This document shows positions 1 to 9,733 of a stretch of 64,000 bases of DNA, in pieces. The stretch comes from Pseudolabrys sp. (lineage in GTDB: Bacteria; Pseudomonadota; Alphaproteobacteria; Rhizobiales; Xanthobacteraceae), in contig JAUXXH010000032.1 of assembly GCA_030684935.1 (NCBI GenBank), positions 1-64,000 on the forward strand, read 5' to 3'. Position 1 is the stretch's first letter; every line of letters starts with the position of its first letter. The notes under the pieces are model-generated. The model was not told where the DNA came from, made no database searches, and worked only from the letters and a program-made list of their open reading frames with translations. The translations under genes were made by a program, and so were the position numbers.

Positions 1-2269
1 TCACGCGGTCTTCTTCGCGGAAGTGACTGAGCGATCCCAGCATCCAGCGCAGCGTGTTGCGCAGCTTGCGATAGGTGTCGGCCGTGGTCTTGAGGATTTC
101 CGGACCGATGCGCAGGTCGTCGGCATAATCGGAGGCGCAGACCCACATCCGCAATATATCGGCGCCCGACTGCTTGATGACGTCCTGCGGCGCTGTGACG
201 TTGCCGGTCGACTTCGACATCTTGCGGCCCTGCTCGTCGAGCACAAAGCCGTGCGTCAGCACCACGTCGAAGGGTGCGTTCCCGCGCGTGCCACACGATT
301 CCAGCAGCGAGGAATGAAACCAGCCGCGGTGCTGGTCGGAGCCTTCCAGATACATCACCGTGTCGTTGCCGCCGACCGCCTTGCGCTTGATGCCGGCGAG
401 CGACGGGAAATGCTCCGGGTCGTCCAGCACGAAGGCGTGCGTCGAGCCTGAGTCAAACCAGACGTCGCAGATGTCGTCGACTTTCTTCCACGCATCGTTG
501 GCGAGCTTGCCGAGAAAGCGCTCGCGCGCGCCGTCCTTGTACCAGGCGTCGGCACCTTCCTTCTCGAAAGCCTCGAGGATACGCAGTTCGACCGCAGGGT
601 CCTGCAGGATTTCGACCGACCCGTCCGGCTTTTCCTTGATGAACACCGCGATCGGCACGCCCCAGGCGCGCTGGCGCGAGATCACCCAGTCGGGCCGGCC
701 CTCGATCATGCCGGTGATGCGGTTCTGGCCCTGCTCCGGCACCCAGCGGGTAACCGAGATCGCCTGCAGCGCGCGGGCGCGCAGCGTGTCGGGAGCCTTG
801 TCGATACCCTTGTCCATCGCAATGAACCACTGCGGCGTGTTGCGGAAGATGATCGGCTTCTTCGAGCGCCACGAATGCGGATACTGATGCTTGAGGCGGC
901 CACGCGCGATGATGTTGCCGGCTTCCGCCAGCGCCGCGATCACGGCGTTGTTGGCGTCGCCCTTCTCGCCTTTGTCGTTGATGACACGCTTTCCCGTGAA
1001 GCCGGGCGCGGCCTCGGTGAAGGCGCCATTCTCGTCGACCGTGTAGGGTATGGCCGGATTGATGCCCCGCGCTTCCAGCGCGGCCTTGTTGTCGCTCCAG
1101 ACCTCGAAGTCCTCGCGGCCATGGCCCGGCGCGGTATGGACAAAGCCGGTGCCGGTGTCGTCGGTGACGTGATCGCCGGGGAGTAGCGGCACGTCGAAGT
1201 CGTAGCCACCAAGCTTTTTCAGTGGATGCTCACATGTGAGTAGAATGCTCGCCGGCCCACCATCCAATTCGACATCACTAATCTTCTTAAAGGTGGCCTT
1301 GGACTGACGAGAAACATCATCCGCCAGCTTTTCAGCCAACACGAAGCGGTCGCCGACCTTAGCCCAATTCCCGTCAGGCGCTTCCGATACTTCATAAATG
1401 CCGTATCGGATGTGCTCTGAAAAGCTAATCGCTCGATTGCCTGGCAACGTCCAAGGCGTGGTTGTCCAAATGACAACCGAACTCTTCTTCAGGACTTCGA
1501 TGGCTTCTTTGATACGGACTAAGTCATGATCAGTCGCCTGCGGATGGACATTGACCAACTCCGCATCCGTGACCGGAAACTTTACCCACACCGTATCGCT
1601 GGTATAGTCCTCGTACTCGATCTCGGCTTCCGCCAGCGTCGTTTTCTCAACGACCGACCACATTACCGGCTTGGAGCCGCGATAGAGCAGTCCGTTGGCG
1701 GCGAACTTCATCAGTTCGCGCGCGATCTGCGCTTCCGCCGGAAAGCTCATGGTCGTGTAGGGATTGTCCCAGTCGCCCTCGACGCCGAGGCGCTTGAACT
1801 CGTCGCGCTGCACCTCGAGCCACTTCTGCGCATAGGCGCGGCATTCCTGCCGGAACGCCACCATCGCGGCCGGGTCGGAGAAATTCGGCTTGGCCTTGTT
1901 CTTGGAGCGGTAGTTCTCTTCCTCGATCTTCCATTCGATCGGCAGGCCGTGGCAGTCCCAGCCCGGCACGTAGTTCGAGTCGTAGCCGAGCATCTGCTGG
2001 CTGCGCGTCACCACGTCCTTGAGGATCTTGTTGAGCGCGTGGCCGATATGGATGTTGCCGTTGGCGTAAGGCGGGCCGTCGTGCAGCACGAATTTCTCGC
2101 GGCCCTTGGACGCGGCGCGCAACTGGCCGTAGAGGTCGCACTCCGCCCAGCGCTTGAGAAGCTCGGGCTCCTTCTGCGGCAGGCCGGCGCGCATCGGGAA
2201 TTCCGTCTGCGGCAGGAACAGGGTTTCGGAGTAATCGCGTTCGGATTTCGGTGCTTTGGGGTCAGACAT
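1..2269 (-). CDS. ileS: Isoleucyl-tRNA synthetase (3' end beyond the window)
   Basis: Charges tRNA-Ile with isoleucine in the cytoplasm. About 756 codons are visible, reading from the ATG at 2269 off the left edge, so the C-terminal anticodon-binding part is missing. The class I HIGH-type motif appears as GHAL after [10 protein letters not shown], and KMSKS is present near the left edge (KMSKSTGN). The CP1 editing domain has the threonine-rich [11 protein letters not shown] and [16 protein letters not shown] stretches. The frame is continuous throughout. About 1205-1640, covering roughly residues 210-355 of CP1, is much poorer in GC than its flanks and uses codons such as TTG, ACA, AAA and TGT. 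ribF lies 59 bp upstream on the same strand, the common ribF-ileS order. Confidence 0.96.
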   Translation of the reverse strand, partial: MSDPKAPKSERDYSETLFLPQTEFPMRAGLPQKEPELLKRWAECDLYGQLRAASKGREKFVLHDGPPYANGNIHIGHALNKILKDVVTRSQQMLGYDSNYVPGWDCHGLPIEWKIEEENYRSKNKAKPNFSDPAAMVAFRQECRAYAQKWLEVQRDEFKRLGVEGDWDNPYTTMSFPAEAQIARELMKFAANGLLYRGSKPVMWSVVEKTTLAEAEIEYEDYTSDTVWVKFPVTDAELVNVHPQATDHDLVRIKEAIEVLKKSSVVIWTTTPWTLPGNRAISFSEHIRYGIYEVSEAPDGNWAKVGDRFVLAEKLADDVSRQSKATFKKISDVELDGGPASILLTCEHPLKKLGGYDFDVPLLPGDHVTDDTGTGFVHTAPGHGREDFEVWSDNKAALEARGINPAIPYTVDENGAFTEAAPGFTGKRVINDKGEKGDANNAVIAALAEAGNIIARGRLKHQYPHSWRSKKPIIFRNTPQWFIAMDKGIDKAPDTLRARALQAISVTRWVPEQGQNRITGMIEGRPDWVISRQRAWGVPIAVFIKEKPDGSVEILQDPAVELRILEAFEKEGADAWYKDGARERFLGKLANDAWKKVDDICDVWFDSGSTHAFVLDDPEHFPSLAGIKRKAVGGNDTVMYLEGSDQHRGWFHSSLLESCGTRGNAPFDVVLTHGFVLDEQGRKMSKSTGNVTAPQDVIKQSGADILRMWVCASDYADDLRIGPEILKTTADTYRKLRNTLRWMLGSLSHFREEDRV

Positions 2270-2328
2270 GGGGCGCTATGTAGCAGGCCGATTCCGCTGC
2301 GGAAAGGCCACGCGTCCGGCCGAAAAGC

Positions 2329-3309
2329 CTATATTTCCCGAAGAATCGGAAACGCCCCGCTCGAGCGCGTCAGCGCCGCGCGGGCCTGCGCCACATCGCC
2401 GTCCATGGCCTGTTTCAGCGCCTCGATCGACTCGAACTTCTGCTCGGAGCGGATCCAGCCGATGAAGGCGACATCGATCTCCCGGCCGTAGAGGTCGCCG
2501 GTGAAGTCGAACAGGAAAACCTCCAGTAGCGGCGCGCCGTCGTCGAACATCGGCCGCCGGCCGAAGCTGGCGACCCCGTCATGCAGCCGGCCATCGAGCT
2601 GCACCCGCACCGCATAGATGCCGTGCCTGAGCCCACAGGACGGATCGAGTTTGAGATTGGCGGTGGGAAAGCCGAGTTCGCGCCCGCGCTTCTCGCCGTG
2701 GATCACGGCGCCGGTGACAAACCAGGGAGCGCCCAGCAGGTCGGCGGCATCCTCCACCTGCCCCTCGGCCAATGCCTTGCGGACCTCGCCGGAGGACACC
2801 GGCCGGCCGTCGTCCCGCAACGGCGGCACCACGTCGACGCTGAAGCCCAGTCGCGCACCCTGCTCCGCCAGATAGCCCGGCGAGCCGGCGCGCTTCTGCC
2901 CGAAATGAAAATCGAAACCGATCACCGCGCCGCCGATGCCGAAGCGGCCGACCAGGATGCGCTCGATGAAATCCTGCGCCGAGGTGGCGGCGAGTGCGGC
3001 GTCGAACGGCATGACAATGGCGCCATCGAGTCCGGTCCCGGCCAGCAGCCGCAACTTGTTGCGCCCGCTGGAAAGCTCGAACAGCGCGTCCTGCGGCCGG
3101 AAGTACAGCCGCGGATGCGGCGAGAACGTCAGCACGGCAGCCTTGCGGTTGCGCCTGACCGCGCGCGCCTGTGCCGCTGCGATGACAGTTCGGTGGCCGC
3201 GATGCACGCCGTCGAAATTGCCGATCGCCACCACGGCGCCCTGCAGCACGCCGATGTCGCCATCGCGGACGACGGTAAAGCTGGAGGCTGGCGTAGTCTG
3301 TTCGTTCAT
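2329..3309 (-). CDS. ribF: Bifunctional riboflavin kinase / FAD synthetase RibF
   Basis: Phosphorylates riboflavin to FMN and then adenylylates FMN to FAD. It has 326 residues, normal for the family. The N-terminal FAD synthetase nucleotidyltransferase motif is NFDGVHRGH at about residues 31-39. The C-terminal flavokinase domain has GRELGFPTANL near residue 210 and a typical FDFTGDLYG segment near the end. The ATG at 3309 is the first start in the frame. It probably shares a transcript with ileS, 59 bp downstream. The 154 bp upstream separates it from a divergently transcribed cheY. Confidence 0.95.
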   Translation of the reverse strand: MNEQTTPASSFTVVRDGDIGVLQGAVVAIGNFDGVHRGHRTVIAAAQARAVRRNRKAAVLTFSPHPRLYFRPQDALFELSSGRNKLRLLAGTGLDGAIVMPFDAALAATSAQDFIERILVGRFGIGGAVIGFDFHFGQKRAGSPGYLAEQGARLGFSVDVVPPLRDDGRPVSSGEVRKALAEGQVEDAADLLGAPWFVTGAVIHGEKRGRELGFPTANLKLDPSCGLRHGIYAVRVQLDGRLHDGVASFGRRPMFDDGAPLLEVFLFDFTGDLYGREIDVAFIGWIRSEQKFESIEALKQAMDGDVAQARAALTRSSGAFPILREI

Positions 3310-3463
3310 CGCGTCACATTGCTCAAGTTAACGGCATGCTCACCGTCCTGGCGGGCAAAAGGGTTACCGCGCCGTAAACAAAGTTTCAAATTAACGGGAT
3401 ATTCAAGCGCCATTGGTACCGTCCATCGAACTCCAAGGGGAGCCCCCAGAGGGGCGACGCGCC

Positions 3464-3853
3464 ATGGCCATTGACGTCTCGACGCCGGTTCTGATCGTCG
3501 ATGATTACAACACGATGATCCGCATCATCCGCAACCTGCTCCGCCAGCTCGGCTTCGAGAACATCGACGACGCCAGCGACGGCTCGGCAGCGCTCAACAA
3601 GATGCGGTCACGGCAGTACGGGCTGGTGATCTCGGACTGGAACATGGAGCCGATGACCGGCTTCGACCTGTTGCAGGAAGTCCGTTCCGACCCAACTTTG
3701 GCCAAAACCCCTTTCATCATGGTGACGGCGGAATCCAAGACCGAGAACGTGATCGCCGCCAAGAAGGCCGGCGTGTCGAACTATATCGTCAAGCCTTTCA
3801 ACGCGCAGACGCTCAAGAGCAAGATCGACGCGGTGTTCCCGGACGCAGCCTGA
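3464..3853 (+). CDS. cheY: CheY-type single-domain response regulator
   Basis: A 129-residue receiver domain with no output domain, so it should act by binding a partner such as the flagellar switch. The acidic pair is D13/D14, the phospho-acceptor D58 lies in SDWNMEP, and T88 and K110 complete the active site. The SDWN motif is close to that of enterobacterial CheY. I chose the ATG at 3464, after an AG-rich stretch, because the fold begins at once; an upstream in-frame start at 3413 would add an unlikely 17-residue leader. It stands alone, with no kinase or other che gene next to it. A CheZ-like gene with conserved catalytic residues lies at 24717. Confidence 0.9.
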   Translation: MAIDVSTPVLIVDDYNTMIRIIRNLLRQLGFENIDDASDGSAALNKMRSRQYGLVISDWNMEPMTGFDLLQEVRSDPTLAKTPFIMVTAESKTENVIAAKKAGVSNYIVKPFNAQTLKSKIDAVFPDAA

Positions 3854-3864
3854 GCTGATGTTCC

Positions 3865-4728
3865 TCACCACACCAGATCCCGCATCACCGCTTTCGGCAG
3901 CGCGCCGGCGGCGCCGAGCACCGTCCTGATCGCTTCGGGATCGGGCCCATCGCGCCCGCCCAGTTCCTCGGCGTGTATCCCCGCAGTGACGAACAGGAAA
4001 TCGAAGCCGGCGTCACGGGCGCCGCGCAGATCGGTGCGCACCGAGTCGCCGATGCACAGCACCCGGTCGAGCGGGACCTTTCGCCCGCGCGCCTGCTCCG
4101 CCCGCGCCAGCGCCATCTCGTAAATTGGCTTGAACGGCTTGCCGGCGTACAGAACCTCGCCGCCCATGGAGACATAGAGATCGGCGACCGCGCCGGCGCA
4201 ATAGACCAGCCGGTCGCCGCGATCGACAACCATGTCGGGATTGGCGCAAAGCATGAACAGCTTGCGCGCCTGCATGATCTCGAGCTCGCGGCGGTAGTCT
4301 TCCGGCTTGTTCACATCGTCGTCGTCGAGCCCCGAGCAGACCACGTAATCGGCGCTGTCGACCGGCGCAAAGCGCACCGGGGTCGTCATGTCGGTGAAGA
4401 TAGACCGGTCGCGCGCCGGCCCGAGATGATAGAGGCTTTGCCCCGCCCGTGTTTCGATCACGCCACGCGTCACGTCGCCGGAGGTAACGATCGCGTCGTA
4501 GGCTTCGCGCGGCACATGGAGACCGTCGAGTTGCAGGACGACCACCGGGCTCGGCCGCGGCGCATTGGTGATGAAGACCACGGTGGCGCCGCCCGCCCGC
4601 GCCCGCATCAGCGCGTCGCAGGCCTTCGGAAAAGCGGCGACGCCGTTATGCGCGACGCCCCAGACGTCGCACAGAAGCACGTCGTAATCGGCGGCGATGG
4701 ACGCGAAATGCGGAATGAGGTTGGGCAA
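3865..4728 (-). CDS. HAD-superfamily class IIA hydrolase
   Basis: A 287-residue phosphatase-type protein of the NagD-like HAD IIA group (TIGR01459-like). The N-terminal nucleophile motif is DVLLCDVWGV at about residues 16-25. The second motif is FITNAPRP, and the C-terminal acid motif is CIGDSVRTDLRGA. The substrate is unknown; relatives dephosphorylate sugar or nucleotide phosphates. The start is a TTG at 4728, only 5 bp after the stop of the EAL-domain gene, so the two are probably cotranscribed and translationally linked. The start codon is the weakest part of this call. Confidence 0.85.
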   Translation of the reverse strand: MPNLIPHFASIAADYDVLLCDVWGVAHNGVAAFPKACDALMRARAGGATVVFITNAPRPSPVVVLQLDGLHVPREAYDAIVTSGDVTRGVIETRAGQSLYHLGPARDRSIFTDMTTPVRFAPVDSADYVVCSGLDDDDVNKPEDYRRELEIMQARKLFMLCANPDMVVDRGDRLVYCAGAVADLYVSMGGEVLYAGKPFKPIYEMALARAEQARGRKVPLDRVLCIGDSVRTDLRGARDAGFDFLFVTAGIHAEELGGRDGPDPEAIRTVLGAAGALPKAVMRDLVW

Positions 4729-4733
4729 TGGAT

Positions 4734-6074
4734 CTAGCCGGTCGGAACAGTCGCGGCCATCAGGCTCGGCGTCATCGGCTGGCCGGGCTCGCCCGCCGCG
4801 GTGTTGAGGGCCTCGGCGCGTACCGGCCGTGGCGGCGAGAACAGGAAGCCCTGGCCGAAGCGGACGTCGTAGTCGAGCAGATCGAGCACCATGCTCTCGC
4901 TTTCAATGCGCTCGGCGATCAGGTCGATACCGGAGCGCGCCAACAGGTCGGCGAGGTCCTCGGGGTGGATGTCGCTGTGCGCATTGGCGGCCTTGTTGAG
5001 CAGCAGCTTGGCCGGCACCTTCAGATAACGGAAATGGCGGTCCGCCAGTTCCTTCGGCTCCATGCGCAAATCGGTGACGTGATCCATCGAGAAGCGGAAG
5101 CCGCATTCGGCCAGCGCCGACAGGCTTTCCTGCTCGATCGGCCCGAAGGCGCGATAGGCCTCCTGCGTGAACTCGAACATCAGGGCAGATCCGAGCGCGC
5201 GGTTGGCACTGGCGAAATCGAGGAATTGCCGGAAGTACACCGCATCGGTCAGCGTCGAGGCGCTGATGTTGCAGAACAAGCCGACGTCGCGGCTCTTGAG
5301 TTGCAGGCGGCGCGTCACCTGCACGCAACGGAACACCAGCATGTTATCGATCTTCGGCATCAGGCCGAAGGTCTCGGCATAGTCGATGAAATCCCCGGCC
5401 GGGATGATGTCGCCGTCCTCGGTGCGCAGCCGCGACATTGCCTCGTAATAGCGCACCTTGCGCTGCGGCAGTGTGACAATCGGCTGCAGATAAAGGTCGA
5501 TGCGGTTGGCGTCGGCGGCCCGGCCGATCATGTCGCCAATGCCCTCGCGCGACAGACCCTGGAAACGGCGGGCGCCGGTGACGGCGTCGTTTTCGCTCAG
5601 CGCCAGCGGCATGTCGTCGGCCGGCGCGGCATTCTGTCTCGCGTCGGAAGGCTGGGCCGCCATGCCAGTGCCGTGCAGCGCCGCCTCATGCATGGCGACG
5701 GTATCGGCAAGCTGACGCACCAGACCGCCCAATTCGCCGATCTCCGCCGCCAGCGGATCGACCGCGCCGCGCGCGCGATTGATGGTGGTGTTGACGTTGC
5801 CTTCGAGCGCGGTGAGACGGCGCGAGGTTTCGGCGACCTGACGGGCGAGGTCGGCGGTGCCGCGCGACAGATCGGCGATCTGGTCGCCCAGTTCGCTGCG
5901 GTCGCGCAGGCGATTGGCGATGGTGTTGTACAGCGCCATGACGGTCAGCGCGCCCAGCGCCGCAACCGCCGACAGCGTCGCGTCGATGCCGAGGCCAAGA
6001 TACAGCCCCGCGCCGAGCGAGGCGGCGACGATCACCATGCAGACGGCGATGAAGATGGCACTGATACGACGCAT
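4734..6074 (-). CDS. Membrane-anchored degenerate EAL-domain protein, TipF-like
   Basis: 446 residues: two closely spaced membrane segments (about residues 5-25 and 33-50), a coiled-coil-like stretch to about 130, then an EAL-type domain to the C-terminus. Key catalytic positions are changed. EAL reads EAM at 211-213, and the DDFG loop reads DHVT at 331-334. It is therefore more likely a cyclic-di-GMP sensor than a phosphodiesterase. Topology and length match Caulobacter TipF, a c-di-GMP-binding flagellar assembly factor; this link is inferred. I chose the ATG at 6074 because the first membrane helix starts there; an upstream in-frame start would add a basic leader. The HAD gene follows after 5 bp. 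Confidence 0.85.
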   Translation of the reverse strand: MRRISAIFIAVCMVIVAASLGAGLYLGLGIDATLSAVAALGALTVMALYNTIANRLRDRSELGDQIADLSRGTADLARQVAETSRRLTALEGNVNTTINRARGAVDPLAAEIGELGGLVRQLADTVAMHEAALHGTGMAAQPSDARQNAAPADDMPLALSENDAVTGARRFQGLSREGIGDMIGRAADANRIDLYLQPIVTLPQRKVRYYEAMSRLRTEDGDIIPAGDFIDYAETFGLMPKIDNMLVFRCVQVTRRLQLKSRDVGLFCNISASTLTDAVYFRQFLDFASANRALGSALMFEFTQEAYRAFGPIEQESLSALAECGFRFSMDHVTDLRMEPKELADRHFRYLKVPAKLLLNKAANAHSDIHPEDLADLLARSGIDLIAERIESESMVLDLLDYDVRFGQGFLFSPPRPVRAEALNTAAGEPGQPMTPSLMAATVPTG

Positions 6075-6222
6075 GGATCGATCCCGGGCGAAGTCCCGCC
6101 GGCCATTGCGACCCTGATTCGCAATGGCTGCGCCCAATGTCCATGAGGCGGCGGTTCCGCGCAACCTCGAACACCTGCTATGGTAACGACAAATCGCCCC
6201 TTATTCGCAGGAAGTTAACGCG

Positions 6223-7749
6223 TTGGAACCCGGCCGTGCTCGCGCCTCCCTCCTTGATCGCATGGCCGCAGCGCCGGGCCGCGCCTTGGCCGCCATATTG
6301 CTGCTCCATGCGGCGGTGTGGACTGCGTTGCCGGCGCTATTTTACCCGAATCTGCCGCTCGACCTGATCGAGGCGCTGATCTACGGCCGCGAATGGCAAC
6401 TGGGCTATGACAAGCTGCCGCCACTGCCCTGGTGGCTCGTCGAGGTGGCCTACCGGCTGTCCGGCCAGGATTTTGCCTATTACCTGCTGGCGCAATTGGC
6501 GGTGGTGGCGGCGCTGGCGCTGGTCTGGCGCGCGGCGACGCCGCTGCTCGGCCCGCTGGGGGCGCTGGCCGCGGTGCTGATCGTCGACGGGCTGCACTAT
6601 CTCAATTACACCGCCGCCAAGTTCAATCACGACGTGATCCAGCTGCCGTTCTGGGCGCTGGCCGGGTTCGCCTTCCACCGCGCGCTGCGCCACCGCGCCC
6701 TCGGCGACTGGATCCTGCTCGGCCTCGCGCTCGGCATGTCGCTGTGGGCGAAGTATTTCGTCATCATGCTCGCGGGGCCGCTGGCGCTGTTTCTGCTGCT
6801 CGACCGCGACGCCCGCAAGACGCTGGCGACGCCCGGCCCCTACGTCGCCGCCGCCGTCGCGCTTGCGACCGTGGCGCCGCATCTGATCTGGCTGGTGCAG
6901 AACGACTTCCTGCCGCTGGCCTATGCCGAGCAGCGAGCGGTGCAGCCGCGCGGCCTGATCGACCATATCTGGCGGCCGCTGCAATTCGCCGCCAGCCAAT
7001 TCTTCTTTCTGATTCCGGCCTTGCTGATCGCACTGCCGCTGTTCTGGCCGCGCCGGGGCGACGGCGAGACACCGGTGGCGCAGCCCGACGCCTTCGACTG
7101 CCGCATCGTCACACTGCTAGCGTTTGGACCGGTGGCGGCGGTGCTGGCGCTGTCGGCGCTCAGCGGCCGCGGCACGGTGGCGATGTGGGGCTATCCGCTG
7201 TGGCTGTTCATCGGCGTCTGGCTGGTGCTGACGGCGCGCCGCACGCTGGACGCGGCGCGGTTCGGCCGCATCCTGACGACGTGGGCCATTGTGTTCACCT
7301 GTCTGGCGCTGGCCTTCGTCGGCAATTATGCGGTGCTGCCGCAGTTCGACCAGCGCTACCGCGCGGCATTTTTCCCAGGCGACGATCTCGGCCGCGAATT
7401 GTCGCAGCGCTACCGCGCTGTTACCGGCCAGCCGATCGTCTATGTGATCGGCACCATGTGGGACGGCGGCAACGCGTCGCATTATTCGCCCGACCGCCCG
7501 CGCGTGCTGATCGATGGCCGGCCGGCGCGGGCGCCGTGGATCGATCTTGCCGACCTCAGGAGCCGTGGCGCGCTGGTGGTGTGGACCGACGGCGATCCCA
7601 ATAATCTGCCGCCGCAATTTCGCGCCATCGCCGCCGACGCGGCGATGCAGCCGCCGTTCACGCTGAAAGACCGCCGCGGCGCCACCAGCCGCACGGTCGG
7701 CTGGGCGATTTTGCTGCCGCAGCCGGCCTTCGCGGAGGCGCGCCGGTAG
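6223..7749 (+). CDS. GT-C family integral membrane glycosyltransferase (PMT_2/ArnT-like)
   Basis: 508 residues with about ten or more hydrophobic segments and a soluble C-terminal part. An acidic periplasmic loop (LPLDLIEALIYG) is followed by a KLPPLPWWLVE stretch. Both are typical of the ArnT/PMT_2 branch of GT-C enzymes, which transfer a sugar from a polyprenyl-phosphate donor to lipid A or a protein on the periplasmic face. The acceptor and sugar cannot be read from the sequence. An alternative start is the ATG at 6262 (MAAAPGR). It stands alone between the divergent EAL gene and the convergent ABC exporter. A GT2/deacetylase pair that could make its donor lies 13 kb downstream. Confidence 0.85.
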   Translation: MEPGRARASLLDRMAAAPGRALAAILLLHAAVWTALPALFYPNLPLDLIEALIYGREWQLGYDKLPPLPWWLVEVAYRLSGQDFAYYLLAQLAVVAALALVWRAATPLLGPLGALAAVLIVDGLHYLNYTAAKFNHDVIQLPFWALAGFAFHRALRHRALGDWILLGLALGMSLWAKYFVIMLAGPLALFLLLDRDARKTLATPGPYVAAAVALATVAPHLIWLVQNDFLPLAYAEQRAVQPRGLIDHIWRPLQFAASQFFFLIPALLIALPLFWPRRGDGETPVAQPDAFDCRIVTLLAFGPVAAVLALSALSGRGTVAMWGYPLWLFIGVWLVLTARRTLDAARFGRILTTWAIVFTCLALAFVGNYAVLPQFDQRYRAAFFPGDDLGRELSQRYRAVTGQPIVYVIGTMWDGGNASHYSPDRPRVLIDGRPARAPWIDLADLRSRGALVVWTDGDPNNLPPQFRAIAADAAMQPPFTLKDRRGATSRTVGWAILLPQPAFAEARR

Positions 7750-7763
7750 CCCGCTGTCCCTTG

Positions 7764-8501
7764 TCAGCGACGGATCTGCCTTTCATCGGCGACCACGGCG
7801 CCGTCGATCAGCTTGATCTCGCGGTGCATGCGGTCGGCCATGTCGAGATCGTGGGTCACCGCAACCACGGTCTTGCCCTGCTTGTCGACCAGGTCGCGCA
7901 GCAGTTCGAACACCTGCTCGCTGGACTTGGAATCGAGCGAGCCAGTCGGCTCGTCGGCCAGAATTACCGGCGGCTCGTTGGCCAGCGAACGGGCCACCGC
8001 CACGCGCTGGCGCTGGCCACCCGACAACTGGTCCGGCCGCTTGCCGGTGTGGTCACCGAGCCCGAGCGAGCCGAGCAGATCGCGCGCCCGCGCCCGCTGC
8101 GCTTCCAGCGACAGCCGTCCCAGCGCCCGCATCGGTAGCATCACATTGTCGAGCACGGTGAATTCCGGCAGCAGAAAATGAAACTGGAACACGAAGCCGA
8201 GCATGGTCAGCCGGGTCTCGGCGCGCTCCTGCTCGTCCATATGCGCGGTGGCGCGGCCGCGGATCAGCACTTCGCCGGCGGTCGGCAGATCGAGCAGCCC
8301 GAGCAGATACAACAGTGACGACTTGCCTGATCCCGACGGGCCGGTGATGGCGACGAATTCGTTGCTGCCGATGGCGAGGCTGACGCCCTGCACCAGCGTG
8401 GTCGGCACCACGCCCGGCAGGATGCGGGTGACGTCGCGGGCCTCGATCAGCGGCACGACGGCATCGGCGGACGATGTGTGCGGTTGCGCGGTGACGGTCA
8501 C
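7764..8501 (-). CDS. ABC transporter ATP-binding protein (LolD/MacB/DevA type)
   Basis: A 245-residue ATPase with Walker A GPSGSGKS, signature LSGGQRQRVAVAR, Walker B VILADEPTGSLD and the switch histidine in AVTHD. The LSGGQ-DEPTGSLDS style is typical of the LolD/MacB group, which drives mechanotransmission export rather than import. The start is a GTG at 8501 whose bases overlap the stop of the permease gene (GTGA), which implies translational coupling. It is the third gene of an adaptor-permease-ATPase operon. Confidence 0.92.
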   Translation of the reverse strand: MTVTAQPHTSSADAVVPLIEARDVTRILPGVVPTTLVQGVSLAIGSNEFVAITGPSGSGKSSLLYLLGLLDLPTAGEVLIRGRATAHMDEQERAETRLTMLGFVFQFHFLLPEFTVLDNVMLPMRALGRLSLEAQRARARDLLGSLGLGDHTGKRPDQLSGGQRQRVAVARSLANEPPVILADEPTGSLDSKSSEQVFELLRDLVDKQGKTVVAVTHDLDMADRMHREIKLIDGAVVADERQIRR

Positions 8502-9733
8502 GTCGCGCCCCGGATGATCTCGACCGGATTGCCGCGCGCCGCCTTGCGGGCCGGCTGGTAGCCGGCCAGCACCGACGACACCAGCGCCACCATGCCGGCC
8601 AGCGCGTAATGGACATAGCTGTAGGCCAGCGGCAGCCGGTCCGAATCCAGAAACGGATTGGTGATCTTGATCGTGCCGAGCGCCAAGCACAGCAGATAGC
8701 CGAGCAGGAAGCCCGCCAGCGCGCCGGCGACGCCGATCATCATGGCCTCGATCACGAAGATCGAGCGCACGGTGTATTCGCTCAGACCGAGCGACTTCAT
8801 GATGGCGATATCGCGCGCCTTCTCATGGGTGATGGTGGAGATGATGTTGTAGGTGCCGAAACTCGCCACCAGCAGGATCGCCCCGACCACGGTATACATG
8901 ATGATGTTGCGGATGATGAAGGTCGACAGCAGGTCCTCGTTGGCTTCCTGCCAGGATACCGATTTGTAGCCGGTGTCGTTCTCGATTCGCGTGGCCACCG
9001 CGCGCGCGTTCATCGGGTCGCGCAGCCTGATCCGCAATTCGTTGATCAGCCCGGTTTGCTGCGACAGAATCTGCCCGGTCTTGAGCAGCACATAGGCGCT
9101 GCTTTCGTCCACCTGCCGCACACCGGTACGGAACAGGCCGACCACCTGGGCGCCGACCCGGGCGCCCTCGCTGGTCTGCACGGTGATATTGGCGCCGATG
9201 CGGGCGCCGATCTTTTCCGACAGGCCGTCGCCGATCACGATCGCATTGGTGGCGCGGTACAGCGCCGTCAGCGTCGCGCCGCGCATCTGCTTGGGCAAGT
9301 CGGATACCAGGCCCTCGCGGCGCGGATCGATGCCGGTAATGCTGACGCCGACGTCGTGGTTGGCGTAGCGGATGATGCCCTGCACCTTGACCGACGGCGC
9401 CACGCCGCCCGGCAACCAGGCCTCCAGCGCGGCCATCGTGGCAAGCGGATTCTTGATGCCGCGGCGGCGCGCCTCCGGCGTCAGGCCGCGGATTTCGGCG
9501 CTGTCATAGAGCGTCTCGGCCGGCTGCTGCGGCGCCGACCGCCGCTGGTCCGACACCGTGATATTCGGCATCGTGTTGACCAGGCGCTCGGTGAAATCGT
9601 CCTGCGAGCCCTGCATCAGTGACGCCATCATGATCGAGAAGCCGACGCCGGTGGCGACACCTGCGACGGCAAAGCCGGTCTGCCGTACGCGGGAGCGCAC
9701 ATGGGTCCAGGCGATTTCGAGGATCAGGTTCAT
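8498..9733 (-). CDS. ABC transporter permease, FtsX/MacB family
   Basis: 411 residues with one N-terminal membrane helix, a large periplasmic domain (about 40-280) and three C-terminal helices. This is the topology of LolC/E, MacB and DevC permeases. The C-terminal EKARDIAIMKSLGLS segment is the usual coupling element. The start overlaps the stop of the adaptor gene by ATGA, and its own stop overlaps the GTG of the ATPase, so all three are tightly coupled. With the adaptor it should form a periplasm-spanning exporter needing an outer-membrane TolC-like channel, which is not encoded nearby. Confidence 0.9.
   Translation of the reverse strand: MNLILEIAWTHVRSRVRQTGFAVAGVATGVGFSIMMASLMQGSQDDFTERLVNTMPNITVSDQRRSAPQQPAETLYDSAEIRGLTPEARRRGIKNPLATMAALEAWLPGGVAPSVKVQGIIRYANHDVGVSITGIDPRREGLVSDLPKQMRGATLTALYRATNAIVIGDGLSEKIGARIGANITVQTSEGARVGAQVVGLFRTGVRQVDESSAYVLLKTGQILSQQTGLINELRIRLRDPMNARAVATRIENDTGYKSVSWQEANEDLLSTFIIRNIIMYTVVGAILLVASFGTYNIISTITHEKARDIAIMKSLGLSEYTVRSIFVIEAMMIGVAGALAGFLLGYLLCLALGTIKITNPFLDSDRLPLAYSYVHYALAGMVALVSSVLAGYQPARKAARGNPVEIIRGAT

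Noticed and set aside
1219..1476. A separate small minus-strand gene inside the low-GC ileS patch
   Set aside because: The true ileS frame reads through the patch with conserved editing-domain motifs; the other frame has no ribosome site or conserved pattern.
1526..2491. A 321-codon plus-strand frame opposite ileS and the end of ribF
   Set aside because: It crosses two real genes on the other strand and encodes low-complexity Arg/Leu/Val sequence.
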